Below are positions 34,283-42,322 of a stretch of DNA of 64,000 nt, piece after piece. Under the pieces are notes generated by a model. That model did no database searches. It was not told where the DNA came from and was given only the letters and a program-made list of their open reading frames with translations. Source of the DNA: Streptomyces sp. TRM70350 (GTDB lineage Bacteria > Actinomycetota > Actinomycetes > Streptomycetales > Streptomycetaceae); contig NZ_JAHUXH010000009.1 in NCBI RefSeq assembly GCF_019219825.1, positions 1 through 64,000 of the forward strand. Direction: 5' to 3'. Positions within the stretch are counted from its first letter, which is position 1. Each line of letters starts with the position of its first letter. The translations under genes and the position numbers were made by a program.

Positions 34283-35620
34283 TCATCCGAGGCGGGTGCC
34301 GTTCTCCACCAGCCGCACCGGCCGGTGAGTGTCGGCCGACCTGCTCGCCGCGACACCCACGAGCACGCTGCGGATGCCGTCGCGATAGCCCGCCTGCCGG
34401 CCCAGGGGGTCCCCGGTGGGGCCGCGGAAGACGTCGTCGAGCAGGAGCCGGTCGCCGCCGCCGTGCCCGCCGCCCGCCCGCCGTCCGTCGTCTCCGTCGT
34501 CTCCGTCATGCAGGGCGATCTCCTCCCGCGGGGACCAGTGCCGCTGCAGGGTCAGCCGTTCCCACGTTCCTTCGGCGTTCTCCTTGCTGCGCGCCGAGGG
34601 GTCGATGGCGGCCTGTGGCGGCGTCCAGGCGCGTTCGCAGACCTCCAGTTCGGCCCGGCCCTCGGTGCCGTTCACCGCCACCCGGTAGCCCTCGAAGGGC
34701 GCGTGGGCGTGCAGCGAGTAGGTCAGCATCGCCCGGTTGTCGTAGCGGACCAGCACCGCCATGGTGTCGTCGATGGTCACTCCGTCGCCGAACACGTCCT
34801 GGTCCCGCAGATAGCCGTCCTCGTGCTCGGCGTCGAGGTAGAGCCGCGCGAGCCGTTCGTCGCGCGACATGTCCAGCAGGAAGGGGTCGGTGTCGGTCGA
34901 GGGCGCGCCGGTGCCGCGCGCGGGCCGCGGGCCCAGGCCGCGTCCGCGGGCGTTCTCGCTGCCGTAGAAGAGCAGGTCCGCCTGGGCGAAGACCAGCTCG
35001 GGGCTGGCGTCCAGCCACCAGTTCACCAGGTCGAAGTGATGGGTGGACTTGTGCACCAGCAGGCCGCCGGAGCGCGTCCGGTCCCGGTGCCAGCGCCGGA
35101 AGTAGTCCGCGCCGTGGATGGTGTCCAGCGCCCACTCGAAGTGCACGGAGGTCACCTGGCCGACGGCGCCGTCGGCGATGAGCCGCCGCAGCGCCGTGTT
35201 CCGCGGCGAGTAACGGTAGTTGAAGGTGACGATGATCTGGGCGGTGCTGCGCTCGGCCGCGGCCGCGATCGCCGCGCAGCCCTCCGCGTCCGTGGTGAGC
35301 GGCTTCTCCACCACGACGTCCACCCCGGCGTCCAGAGCGGCGCACACGTAGTGGGCGTGGGTGGCGTCCACCGAGGTCACCAGCACCGCGTCGGCTCCCT
35401 CCAGCATCTCGGTGAAGCCGTCCGGCCCGAAGCACGGCACGGGCCCACGGCCCGCCGCGGCCATGCGCTGGTTGTAGAAGTCCATCCGGGTCCGGTTGGT
35501 GTCACAGAGCGCGACGATCTCTCCGGTGTCGCTCCAGTCACCGAGCAGCGCGTCGACGTACATCTGCGCGCGGTGGCCGAGCCCGACGACGGCGTAGCGG
35601 CGTTTGCCACGCGATTCCAC
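34283..35620 (-). CDS. Gfo/Idh/MocA-family NAD(P)-dependent oxidoreductase
   Basis: This 445-residue protein begins with the Rossmann fingerprint YAVVGLGHRA (residues 9-18) and carries the family's catalytic EKPLTT (near 104, Lys-Pro motif) and a C-terminal alpha/beta domain with the conserved STHHFDLVNWW (near 191), in which the His usually acts as the catalytic residue. It probably oxidises a sugar or sugar derivative delivered by the importer encoded upstream. An Asp/Gly/Arg-rich loop (DGDDGDDGRRAGGGHGGG) near residue 390 is unusual. It lies between the GntR gene and the binding-protein gene on one strand. Confidence 0.87.
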   Translation of the reverse strand: MESRGKRRYAVVGLGHRAQMYVDALLGDWSDTGEIVALCDTNRTRMDFYNQRMAAAGRGPVPCFGPDGFTEMLEGADAVLVTSVDATHAHYVCAALDAGVDVVVEKPLTTDAEGCAAIAAAAERSTAQIIVTFNYRYSPRNTALRRLIADGAVGQVTSVHFEWALDTIHGADYFRRWHRDRTRSGGLLVHKSTHHFDLVNWWLDASPELVFAQADLLFYGSENARGRGLGPRPARGTGAPSTDTDPFLLDMSRDERLARLYLDAEHEDGYLRDQDVFGDGVTIDDTMAVLVRYDNRAMLTYSLHAHAPFEGYRVAVNGTEGRAELEVCERAWTPPQAAIDPSARSKENAEGTWERLTLQRHWSPREEIALHDGDDGDDGRRAGGGHGGGDRLLLDDVFRGPTGDPLGRQAGYRDGIRSVLVGVAASRSADTHRPVRLVENGTRLG

Positions 35621-35652
35621 AGGCGGCTCCTCGAAAGCGGGTCTTCGGGGGT

Positions 35653-35720
35653 CAGGCGATACAGGCGGTTCAGTGATTCAGGCGGTTCAGTCAGGTGGTT
35701 CAGGTGGTTCAGGCGGTTCA
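35653..35720. repeat. short repeats of a CAGGYGGTT motif
   Basis: The 9-bp unit CAGGCGGTT or CAGGTGGTT recurs about five times with variants in the gap between the oxidoreductase start and the binding-protein gene. It has low complexity and no identified role. Confidence 0.55.
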
Positions 35721-35730
35721 CGCCGCGCGA

Positions 35731-35786
35731 CGGCGTGCCCGGGGGCGGCGAGCCGCCCGGCCGGTGGGGCCGGGCAGGGCACGCCG
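35731..35786 (-). terminator. hairpin downstream of the sugar-binding protein
   Basis: The arms 35731-35740 (CGGCGTGCCC) and 35777-35786 pair over 10 bp and enclose an inner GC-rich hairpin. It lies 20 nt beyond the stop of the binding-protein gene on the minus strand and could end or attenuate the operon ahead of the oxidoreductase. Confidence 0.55.
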
Positions 35787-35805
35787 GTTGTCAGCGGGGC
35801 GGGGA

Positions 35806-37089
35806 TCAGCCGAGCGTGCTGTTCGCCTCCTGCAGGAATCCCTCGGCGGCGTCCTGCGGGGTCTTGCTGCCGGAGATGACTTCCTGGCCGTAGCGCTCCA
35901 GCATGTCCGGGATGTCGGCGGCGCCGTCCGGATAGGCGGAGGGCGGGTCGGCCAGCTTGTCGCGGACCTTGTCGACATAGGCCAGCGAGGCCTGGTCGGG
36001 TGCGGGCAGGTCGCCCTTGATCTCCTGGAGGACCTTGCTGTTCATCGGCAGCCCGCGGTCGCTGCCCAGGATCTTGCCCGCCTGCGGATCGTTGACGAGG
36101 AAGTCGATGAGCTTGCCCGCCGCCTTCTGCTGCTTGCTCTGTGCGCCGACGGCCCAGAACATCGTCGGCTGGAGGAACATGCCGCTGCTCGTCGCCCCCT
36201 GCTCCTGCGGCATCTGCAGCAGGCTGATCTCCTGGCCCGAGGCGGTGCTGGCGGCGCTGAGCTGGTTGGTCCAGTACATCCCCATGCCACCCTGGTTGGT
36301 GCCGATGAGGGACTGCTCGATGCTGTTGGAGCCCAGCTCGTTGCTGAGGGCGGCGTCGGGGGAGCCCTTCGCCTTGATCATGTCCGCGCTGAGCTTGTAC
36401 CAGTCGGCGAGGGTGCCGGCCGAGACGCCTATCTTGCCGTCCTTGTAGAGCGGCTCGCCGCGTTGTGCGGCGAAGACGTTCAGGAAGGCGTCGTTGAAGT
36501 TGATCTGGGTGCCGTAGACGCCGTCGCCGCCGGCCTTGGTGAGCTCGGCGCTGACGTCCTGGTAGTCCTCCCAGGTCCAGGACGTGTCGTCGGGGACGTC
36601 GACCCCGGCCTTCTCGAAGACCGAGGGGTTGGCCATCACGGCGAAGGCGTTGGCGCCGGTGGGGATGGCGTACTGGGTGCCGTCCACCGCGCCGCTGGAG
36701 AGCAGCTTCTGGTCGAGATCGCCGGTGTTCACCAGCCCCTTGAGATTGGCGAGCGTGTTGTTGCGGGCGAACTCGCCGAGCTTGCGGATCTCGATGGCGA
36801 AGACGTCCGGGGCGTCCCCGCCGGCGACCTTGGTGGTCAGCTGGTCGTAGTAGGCGTCCCAGTCGGAGTACGACGACTTGATCGTGATGTCCGGATTCTC
36901 CTTCTCGAAGACGTCGATCGCCTCCTCAGTGATCTTGTGCCGACTGGCCTCGCCCCACCAGCTGACGTTGAGCGTGACCTTGCCGTCGTCGCCGGATCCC
37001 GAGTCGCCTCCGCAGGCGGCGGTGGCGGTCAGGAGGCCCGTGGCCGCGAGGGCCACGCACAGCCTTTTCGTTCTCGGTCGGTGAAGCAC
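35806..37089 (-). CDS. ABC sugar-binding lipoprotein
   Basis: This 427-residue extracytoplasmic solute-binding protein of family 1 has an N-terminal signal peptide and lipidation Cys at residue 26 (TATAAC), followed by a Gly/Ser/Asp linker. Family features include the first strand VTLNVSWWGEASR and hinge-region aromatic residues (WYKL, WTNQ) typical of sugar binding. It is the first of three importer components: binding protein, two permeases. The gene is 84 nt downstream of the second permease gene on the same strand. The ligand is unknown, but oligogalacturonide or another plant-derived sugar is plausible from the nearby lyase. Confidence 0.9.
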   Translation of the reverse strand: MLHRPRTKRLCVALAATGLLTATAACGGDSGSGDDGKVTLNVSWWGEASRHKITEEAIDVFEKENPDITIKSSYSDWDAYYDQLTTKVAGGDAPDVFAIEIRKLGEFARNNTLANLKGLVNTGDLDQKLLSSGAVDGTQYAIPTGANAFAVMANPSVFEKAGVDVPDDTSWTWEDYQDVSAELTKAGGDGVYGTQINFNDAFLNVFAAQRGEPLYKDGKIGVSAGTLADWYKLSADMIKAKGSPDAALSNELGSNSIEQSLIGTNQGGMGMYWTNQLSAASTASGQEISLLQMPQEQGATSSGMFLQPTMFWAVGAQSKQQKAAGKLIDFLVNDPQAGKILGSDRGLPMNSKVLQEIKGDLPAPDQASLAYVDKVRDKLADPPSAYPDGAADIPDMLERYGQEVISGSKTPQDAAEGFLQEANSTLG

Positions 37090-37173
37090 GGGAGTTCTCC
37101 TTCGGTGCGTTCCAGTGGGTAGAAGTCAGTGGGGGGAGAGAGGGGTGGGGGAGGAGACGTACTGTTCCTGGGG

Positions 37174-38079
37174 CTACTTCAGGCCGGTGACGGCGACCCC
37201 GCGGACCAGGTATTTCTGGCCCGCCAGGAAGAAGCCGAAGATCGGGCCGAGGGAGAGCACCGACATCGCGAACATCGGCCCCCAGGCGGACTGGCCCGAC
37301 GAGTCGAGGAAGGTGCGCAGGGCCACCGGCACGGTGTGCATCTCCGGATCGGTCAGGAAGATCAGCTGGCTGAGGAAGTCGTTCCAGGTCCAGATGAAGG
37401 TGAAGATGGCGGTGGTGGCCAACGCCGGCAGCGACAGCGGAATGATGATCCGGCTGAAGATGCGCCAGTGGCCGGCCCCGTCGATCCGCGCCGCCTCGTC
37501 CAGGTCGCGCGGCAGCGTCCGGATGAACTGCACCATCAGGAAGACGAAGAAGGCGTCGGTGGCGAGGAACTTCGGGACGATCAGCGGGTAGAACGTGTTG
37601 ATCCAGTCCAACTGCTTGAAGAGGATGTACTGCGGCACGATCACCACCTGCAGGGGCAGCATGATGGAGCCCAGCATGAGCGCGAACCACAGGCGCTTCA
37701 GCGGAAACTCCATGCGCGCGAAGGCGTACGCGGCCAGGGAACAGGCCGTCAGGTTCCCCAGTACGGAACCGCCCGTGATGATCAGCGAGTTGAGCAGGTA
37801 GTGACTGAAGGGGTTCGTCAGCGCGTTCCAGCCGTCGACGAAGTTCTGTGCGGTGATGCTGGTGGGTATCAGCCCCTGCTCGCGGAAGATGAGCCCCTCC
37901 GGCTTCAGGGAGCTGGAGATCATCCACAGCAGCGGATAGAGCATCACCAGGCCGAAGAGGATCAGGCCGAGGTGGATCAGGAGTTTCTTCCCCCGCACCG
38001 CGAGCAGGGCTCTGGCCAGCATCGTGTCGTTCAGGCCGGCCCGGGCGGCGTCGTCGTCGGTCTTCAGCTCATTTGTCAC
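37174..38079 (-). CDS. ABC sugar permease (MalG-type)
   Basis: This 301-residue inner-membrane permease has six transmembrane helices and the cytoplasmic EAA loop EAARIDGAGHWRIFSRIIIP near residues 192-211, which contacts the ATPase. It belongs to the MalG/CUT1 branch. Its start overlaps the end of the other permease gene by 11 nt, so they are translationally coupled. No ATPase gene is present in the cluster, so a shared ATPase such as MsiK is probably used. Confidence 0.9.
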   Translation of the reverse strand: MTNELKTDDDAARAGLNDTMLARALLAVRGKKLLIHLGLILFGLVMLYPLLWMISSSLKPEGLIFREQGLIPTSITAQNFVDGWNALTNPFSHYLLNSLIITGGSVLGNLTACSLAAYAFARMEFPLKRLWFALMLGSIMLPLQVVIVPQYILFKQLDWINTFYPLIVPKFLATDAFFVFLMVQFIRTLPRDLDEAARIDGAGHWRIFSRIIIPLSLPALATTAIFTFIWTWNDFLSQLIFLTDPEMHTVPVALRTFLDSSGQSAWGPMFAMSVLSLGPIFGFFLAGQKYLVRGVAVTGLK

Positions 38080-39043
38080 CGTAGAACACCCAATACTTCG
38101 ACGTCAGGAAGTTCACCGCGGTCAGGCAGGCGATGATGACCACCAGGAACCAGGCCATCGCCGAGGCGTAGCCCATCTCGAAGGAGTTGAAGCCCTTGGT
38201 GTACACGTACATCGTGTAGAAGAGCGTCGAGTCCGAGGGGCTTCCGTTTCCGCCGCTGACCACGAACGCCTGGGTGAAGGACTGGAAGGCGCCGATCAGC
38301 TGCAGAATCAGGTTGAAGAAGATGACGGGGGTCAGCAGCGGCACCGTGATGTGGAAGAACTGCCGCACCTTGCCGGCCCCGTCCATGCTGGCGGCCTCGT
38401 AGTAGCTGGCCGGGATCTGCCGCAGACCGGCCAGGAAGATCACCATGGGTGAGCCGAAGGTCCACACGTTCAGCACGATGAGCGTCCCCAGCGCGGTGGA
38501 CGGATCGCCGATCCAGCTGCGCCCGTCGACGCCGAACAGGCTGAGGAAGTGGTTGAAGAGGCCGTCGTCCCCGAAGACCTTCCGCCACAGAATGGCGATG
38601 GCCACGCTGCTGCCGAGCAGTGAGGGCAGGTAGTACACCGAGCGGTAGATGGCCAGTCCCCGCACGCCCCGGTCCAGCACCAGTGCCAGCAGCAGCGCGA
38701 AGGCCAGCTGCAGGGGCACCGAGACGAAGACGTAGATCGTGGTGTTCTCCAACGCCTTCAGGAACCGAGGGTCGTCGAACATCCGGGTGTAGTTGTCCAG
38801 GCCGACCCAGTTCGAGCCTCCGATGAGGCTGTAGTCGGTGAACGACAGGTACAGCGAGGCCAGCAGCGGCCCCGCGCTGATGAAGAGCAGCCCGGCGAAC
38901 CATGGCGCCAGGAAAAGGTACGCGGTGAGCGCCTCCTTGCGCCGTCGCCGCTTACGCGCCCGGCCGGCCTCCCGCGCACTCGCGGAGCGCCGGTCGTCGG
39001 GTGGCACCGCGTCCGCGAGCGGACGCACCTGAGTGCCGGTCAT
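38069..39043 (-). CDS. ABC sugar permease (MalF-type)
   Basis: This 324-residue permease starts at the ATG at 39043, with AGGAGG 6 nt upstream. The 42-residue N-terminus is very basic (RKRRRRK). Six transmembrane helices follow, with the EAA loop EAASMDGAGKVRQFFHITVPLL near residues 218-239. It is the first gene of the importer operon. Its promoter region carries the GntR-type palindrome. Confidence 0.9.
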   Translation of the reverse strand: MTGTQVRPLADAVPPDDRRSASAREAGRARKRRRRKEALTAYLFLAPWFAGLLFISAGPLLASLYLSFTDYSLIGGSNWVGLDNYTRMFDDPRFLKALENTTIYVFVSVPLQLAFALLLALVLDRGVRGLAIYRSVYYLPSLLGSSVAIAILWRKVFGDDGLFNHFLSLFGVDGRSWIGDPSTALGTLIVLNVWTFGSPMVIFLAGLRQIPASYYEAASMDGAGKVRQFFHITVPLLTPVIFFNLILQLIGAFQSFTQAFVVSGGNGSPSDSTLFYTMYVYTKGFNSFEMGYASAMAWFLVVIIACLTAVNFLTSKYWVFYGDK

Positions 39044-39122
39044 GCAAAGCCTCCTGACATCGTGCGGCCCGCCTGCCCGCACCACCTGCGGTGAGCAGCC
39101 CGCAGCTGGGACGGGCGGCTCG

Positions 39123-39169
39123 ATTGCATGTCATATATGACGTATGAAGTACGTCGTATGACGTGGCAA
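39123..39169 (-). promoter_or_regulatory. importer promoter with GntR-type operator
   Basis: The palindrome TGTCATATATGACG (39129-39142) lies 79 nt upstream of the first permease start. A weak -35 TTGCCA (39164-39169) and -10 ATACGT (39140-39145) on the minus strand place it over the -10 and start region. The sequence 39123-39151 recurs in inverted orientation at 39307-39335 with 26 of 29 identities. The rest of the 429-bp gap up to the SRAP gene holds only that second copy and its promoter. Confidence 0.6.
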
Positions 39170-39267
39170 CGTAGGGTCCTGCGAGGGAGTCGTCAATGCT
39201 GCGTGCAGGATTTGTCGCCGTCGCCGCGCACTTGGGAATTCCGGGGGAAATGGGTCTGCCCCGCCTC

Positions 39268-39335
39268 TTGACACCTCTGGGGTGCGCTCGTACGCTCGGT
39301 CGCTGTCATTTCATACGTGATATATGACATGCAAT
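39268..39335 (+). promoter_or_regulatory. forward promoter followed by the inverted copy of the GntR-type operator
   Basis: On the plus strand TTGACA (39268-39273), a 17-bp spacer and TACGCT (39291-39296) form a good primary-sigma-type promoter. The operator copy (39307-39335, core GATATATGACATGC) starts just after the expected transcription start and so could block it. The next gene on this strand is the SRAP gene 137 nt downstream. Confidence 0.55.
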
Positions 39336-39472
39336 GTATTGGGAGTTGATCCTCCGGCCCCGGCAACGACGACCTGCGACACTGGTTCGCCGCGACGACG
39401 CTCGGCAACGGTCTGCCACTCTTGGACGAGGCGGCAATGATCCAGCGTTTCCGCAGGTCGGAGGGTTTTGAT

Positions 39473-40288
39473 ATGTGCGGACGGTATGCAGCGAGTCGTA
39501 GGCCCGAGGATCTCGCAGGAATCTTTGAGATCGAGAAGTGGGATCCGGAGGAGACCCTGGAGCCCGACTACAACGTGGCTCCCACCAAGGAGGTCCACGC
39601 CGTCCTGGACCGCCCTCTGAAAGACGTGGCCGACCCGCGCCCGGTCCGGCAGCTGCGCAAGCTCAGGTGGGGGCTCGTCCCGTCCTGGGCCAAGACGCCG
39701 GAGGGCGCCGCCCGGATGATCAACGCGCGCGCCGAGACCGTCCACGAGAAGCCCGCCTTCCGTCGCGCCTTCGCCGCCCGGCGCTGCATCCTGCCCGCCG
39801 ACGGCTACTACGAGTGGGTCACCGGCAAGCAGGAGCGGGACCTGGAGGTCGAGGGCAAGAAGAAGCGGCCGCGCAAGCAGCCGTACTTCGTGCTGCCCGC
39901 CGACGGGTCCGTCTTCGCGATGGCGGGGCTGTACGAGTTCTGGCGGGACCGGACGCTGCCCGACGACCACCCGCAGGCCTGGTGGGTCACCTGCTCGGTG
40001 ATCACCACCGAGGCCGAGAGCAGCCCGCTGGCCGTGGCCCCCGCCGAGGGCCCGCACACGCTCGCCGACATCCACCCCCGGATGCCGCTGATGCTCACCC
40101 CCGACCGCTGGGACGCCTGGCTCGACCCGTCCCGCACCGACCCCGAGGACCTGCGTGAGCTGCTCGCTGCGCCCCCGCCCGGCCTGATGCGCGCCTACCC
40201 GGTGACGACGGCCGTCTCCAACGTCCGCAACAACGGCCCGGAGCTGCTGAAGGAGCTGGAGGGGCCGGTGGAGGGCACACTCTTCTGA
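39473..40288 (+). CDS. SRAP-domain (HMCES/YedK-type) abasic-site DNA-protein crosslink protein
   Basis: This 271-residue protein begins MCGRY, the SRAP-family N-terminus in which Cys2 becomes the N-terminal nucleophile that crosslinks abasic sites in single-stranded DNA. Downstream conserved blocks are MINARAET (near 82), CILPADGYYEW (near 104) and TTEA plus IHPRMP (near 203), supplying the active-site Asn, Glu and His. I fixed the start at 39473 because Cys must be residue 2, and GGAGGG lies 8 nt upstream. The frame is open for another 40 codons 5' but that part would destroy the active site. The gene after it overlaps closely (2-nt gap). Confidence 0.92.
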   Translation: MCGRYAASRRPEDLAGIFEIEKWDPEETLEPDYNVAPTKEVHAVLDRPLKDVADPRPVRQLRKLRWGLVPSWAKTPEGAARMINARAETVHEKPAFRRAFAARRCILPADGYYEWVTGKQERDLEVEGKKKRPRKQPYFVLPADGSVFAMAGLYEFWRDRTLPDDHPQAWWVTCSVITTEAESSPLAVAPAEGPHTLADIHPRMPLMLTPDRWDAWLDPSRTDPEDLRELLAAPPPGLMRAYPVTTAVSNVRNNGPELLKELEGPVEGTLF

Positions 40289-40289
40289 T

Positions 40290-40940
40290 GTGACTTCCCA
40301 CGTGACCGACGTGACCACCGAGACAGTCGAAACCGACGCGGGCACCGCCCGTATCACCTGGCACAAGGCGCACAAGGCCCGCCTCGTCCTCGCCGTCGGC
40401 CACGGCGCCGGCGGCGGCATCGAGGCCCGTGACCTCAAGGCGCTCGCGGACGTGCTGCCCCGGCACGGCGTGACCGTCGCCCGGGTGGAGCAGCCCTGGC
40501 GGGTCGCCGGGAGGAAGGTGGCACCGGCGCCGAAGACCCTGGACGCCGGCTGGCGCGGCATCTGGCCCGCGCTGACCACGCCGGGGCGCCCCGTGATCTC
40601 CGGCGGGCGCAGCGCGGGTGCCCGGGTGGCCTGCCGCACGGCGACGGAGCTCGGCGCGGCGGCCGTGCTCGCCCTCAGCTTTCCGCTGCACCCGCCGGGC
40701 AGGCCGGAGAGGTCCCGCGCCGGGGAACTGCTCGGCGCGGGGGTGCCCACCCTTGTCGTACAAGGGGGAAACGACCCGTTCGGGAAGCCGGAGGAGTTCC
40801 CGGACGGGGCGTACGAGCTGGTCGAGGTGCCGTACGGCGATCACGGCTTCGCCGTGCCGAAACGGGCGCAGATCAGCCAGGAACAGGCCGTCGGCATGAT
40901 CACGGACGCGGTGGTCAAGTGGACGGGGTCACTGAAGTAA
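40290..40940 (+). CDS. alpha/beta-hydrolase-like protein (KANL3/Tex30 type)
   Basis: This 216-residue protein starts with GTG immediately after the SRAP stop. It has an alpha/beta-hydrolase pattern with [11 protein letters not shown] near residue 33, the nucleophile elbow [12 protein letters not shown] near residue 90, and a late His (YGDHGFAVP near 185), as in KANL3/Tex30-like hydrolases. A later segment (VQGGNDPFG) supplies the acid. The substrate is unknown. It forms an operon with the SRAP gene and ends just before the sigR promoter. Confidence 0.82.
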   Translation: MTSHVTDVTTETVETDAGTARITWHKAHKARLVLAVGHGAGGGIEARDLKALADVLPRHGVTVARVEQPWRVAGRKVAPAPKTLDAGWRGIWPALTTPGRPVISGGRSAGARVACRTATELGAAAVLALSFPLHPPGRPERSRAGELLGAGVPTLVVQGGNDPFGKPEEFPDGAYELVEVPYGDHGFAVPKRAQISQEQAVGMITDAVVKWTGSLK

Positions 40941-40947
40941 AGATTCG

Positions 40948-40973
40948 GGAATGCCCCGGTCACGACCACTGTT
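40948..40973 (+). promoter_or_regulatory. SigR-dependent promoter of sigR (sigRp2 type)
   Basis: GGAAT (40948-40952), an 18-bp spacer and GTT (40971-40973) match the SigR promoter consensus GGAAT-N18/19-GTT exactly. It lies about 60-80 nt upstream of the longer start of sigR and is positive autoregulatory evidence. Confidence 0.85.
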
Positions 40974-41031
40974 GAGGCGGACAGAAGTGCTGATGACCAG
41001 CACCGACGTCGTAGGAGAGGAAGTCCGCCGC

Positions 41032-41880
41032 ATGGGTTCGACCTTCTGCCCGAGCCGCCGCAGCCGTACTGACCTGGACTGGACGGTGCTGCACGCGGCC
41101 AGGACCGCCCCCATTCGAGCGGCGGCGGGTGCGGATCGTCGTCTATCCTCCGATTCTGGTGGGACCGGGTTCGGTCCTGCCCAGATTCCTGAGGAGGTGG
41201 GTCCGGTCACCGGTAACGACGCAGGGACCGACAACGGCCAGGCGGAGCTGCCCGAGGGCCAGGGCAACAGCGCGGAGACGACCGCGGAGCGCAGTGCGCG
41301 CTTCGAACGGGACGCGCTCGAATTCCTCGACCAGATGTACTCGGCCGCGCTGCGCATGACACGCAACCCGGCCGATGCCGAGGATCTGGTGCAGGAGACC
41401 TACGCCAAGGCGTACGCGTCCTTCCACCAGTTCCGCGAGGGCACCAACCTCAAGGCGTGGCTGTATCGCATCCTCACCAACACCTTCATCAACTCGTACC
41501 GCAAGAAGCAGCGCGAACCCCAGCGCTCCGCGGCCGAGGAGATCGAGGACTGGCAGCTCGCCCGCGCCGAGTCGCACATGTCGACGGGCCTGCGTTCCGC
41601 CGAGTCGCAGGCGCTCGACCACCTGCCCGACTCGGACGTGAAGGCAGCGCTGCAGGCGATCCCCGAGGAGTTCCGCATCGCCGTCTATCTGGCGGACGTA
41701 GAGGGCTTTGCGTACAAGGAGATCGCGGACATCATGGGGACACCCATCGGTACGGTGATGTCCCGGCTGCACCGGGGCCGCCGTCAACTGCGCGGCATGC
41801 TCGAGGACTACGCCCGTGAGCGTGGGCTGGTCCCGGCCGGCGCCGGAGAGTCGAACGAAGCGAAAGGCTCGGGCTCATGA
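41032..41880 (+). CDS. sigR: ECF sigma factor SigR with two start sites (SigR and SigR')
   Basis: This group IV (ECF) sigma factor controls the thiol-oxidative stress regulon. Sigma region 2 ([36 protein letters not shown]) and region 4 ([29 protein letters not shown]) are intact. Two starts fit: ATG 41032, giving a 282-residue protein, and GTG 41197, giving 227 residues. The difference is exactly 55 residues, as known for S. coelicolor, where the longer, unstable SigR' is made from the autoregulated promoter. The 227-residue form is the constitutive, stable one. It overlaps rsrA by 4 nt (ATGA) for coupled synthesis with its anti-sigma factor. Confidence 0.95.
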   Translation: MGSTFCPSRRSRTDLDWTVLHAARTAPIRAAAGADRRLSSDSGGTGFGPAQIPEEVGPVTGNDAGTDNGQAELPEGQGNSAETTAERSARFERDALEFLDQMYSAALRMTRNPADAEDLVQETYAKAYASFHQFREGTNLKAWLYRILTNTFINSYRKKQREPQRSAAEEIEDWQLARAESHMSTGLRSAESQALDHLPDSDVKAALQAIPEEFRIAVYLADVEGFAYKEIADIMGTPIGTVMSRLHRGRRQLRGMLEDYARERGLVPAGAGESNEAKGSGS

Positions 41881-42182
41881 GCTGCGGAGAGCCGCACGAG
41901 ACGGACTGCAGTGAGGTCCTCGACCATCTGTACGAGTTCCTCGACAGTGAGATGCCGGACGTCGATCGCGAGAAGTTCCAGCAGCACTTCGAGGAGTGCT
42001 CGCCGTGCCTGGAGAAGTACGGCCTGGAGCAGGCCGTGAAGAAGCTGGTCAAGCGGTGCTGCGGGCATGACGACGTGCCCACCGACCTGCGCGCCAAGGT
42101 GATGGGGCGGATCGAGCTGATCCGCTCCGGGCAGACCGTGCCCGAGCACGACGTGACGACGGCCACCGCACAGGAGTCCTGA
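41877..42182 (+). CDS. rsrA: redox-sensing zinc anti-sigma factor RsrA
   Basis: This 101-residue protein is the zinc-containing ZAS-type anti-sigma factor that binds SigR and releases it when its cysteines are oxidised to a disulfide. The HxxxCxxC motif is H37, C41, C44, and C11, C61 and C62 are also present (trigger disulfide in the S. coelicolor protein involves C11). The ATG overlaps the sigR stop. The partner gene order matches the S. coelicolor pair. Confidence 0.95.
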   Translation: MSCGEPHETDCSEVLDHLYEFLDSEMPDVDREKFQQHFEECSPCLEKYGLEQAVKKLVKRCCGHDDVPTDLRAKVMGRIELIRSGQTVPEHDVTTATAQES

Positions 42183-42322
42183 CTCCGCGTACGTCGCGCA
42201 CTCCGGGTGCGAGCCGTCGTCACCCGAACGCGTTAATAGGCCGCCCGTCGGCCCGCGCCCCCTCCGTACCGCCCTAGGCTCCGGAGCCCGGACAGGCATG
42301 GGACTGGGGGAGGGCGTCATTC

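Noticed and set aside
38069..39085. Upstream extension of the MalF-type permease to 39085
   Set aside because: The ATG at 39043 has a perfect AGGAGG site and the extra 14 residues look non-coding.
39345..39472. In-frame open stretch before the SRAP start as part of the SRAP protein
   Set aside because: SRAP activity needs Cys as residue 2, so translation must begin at 39473. The upstream frame may be a decayed gene end but has no recognisable family.
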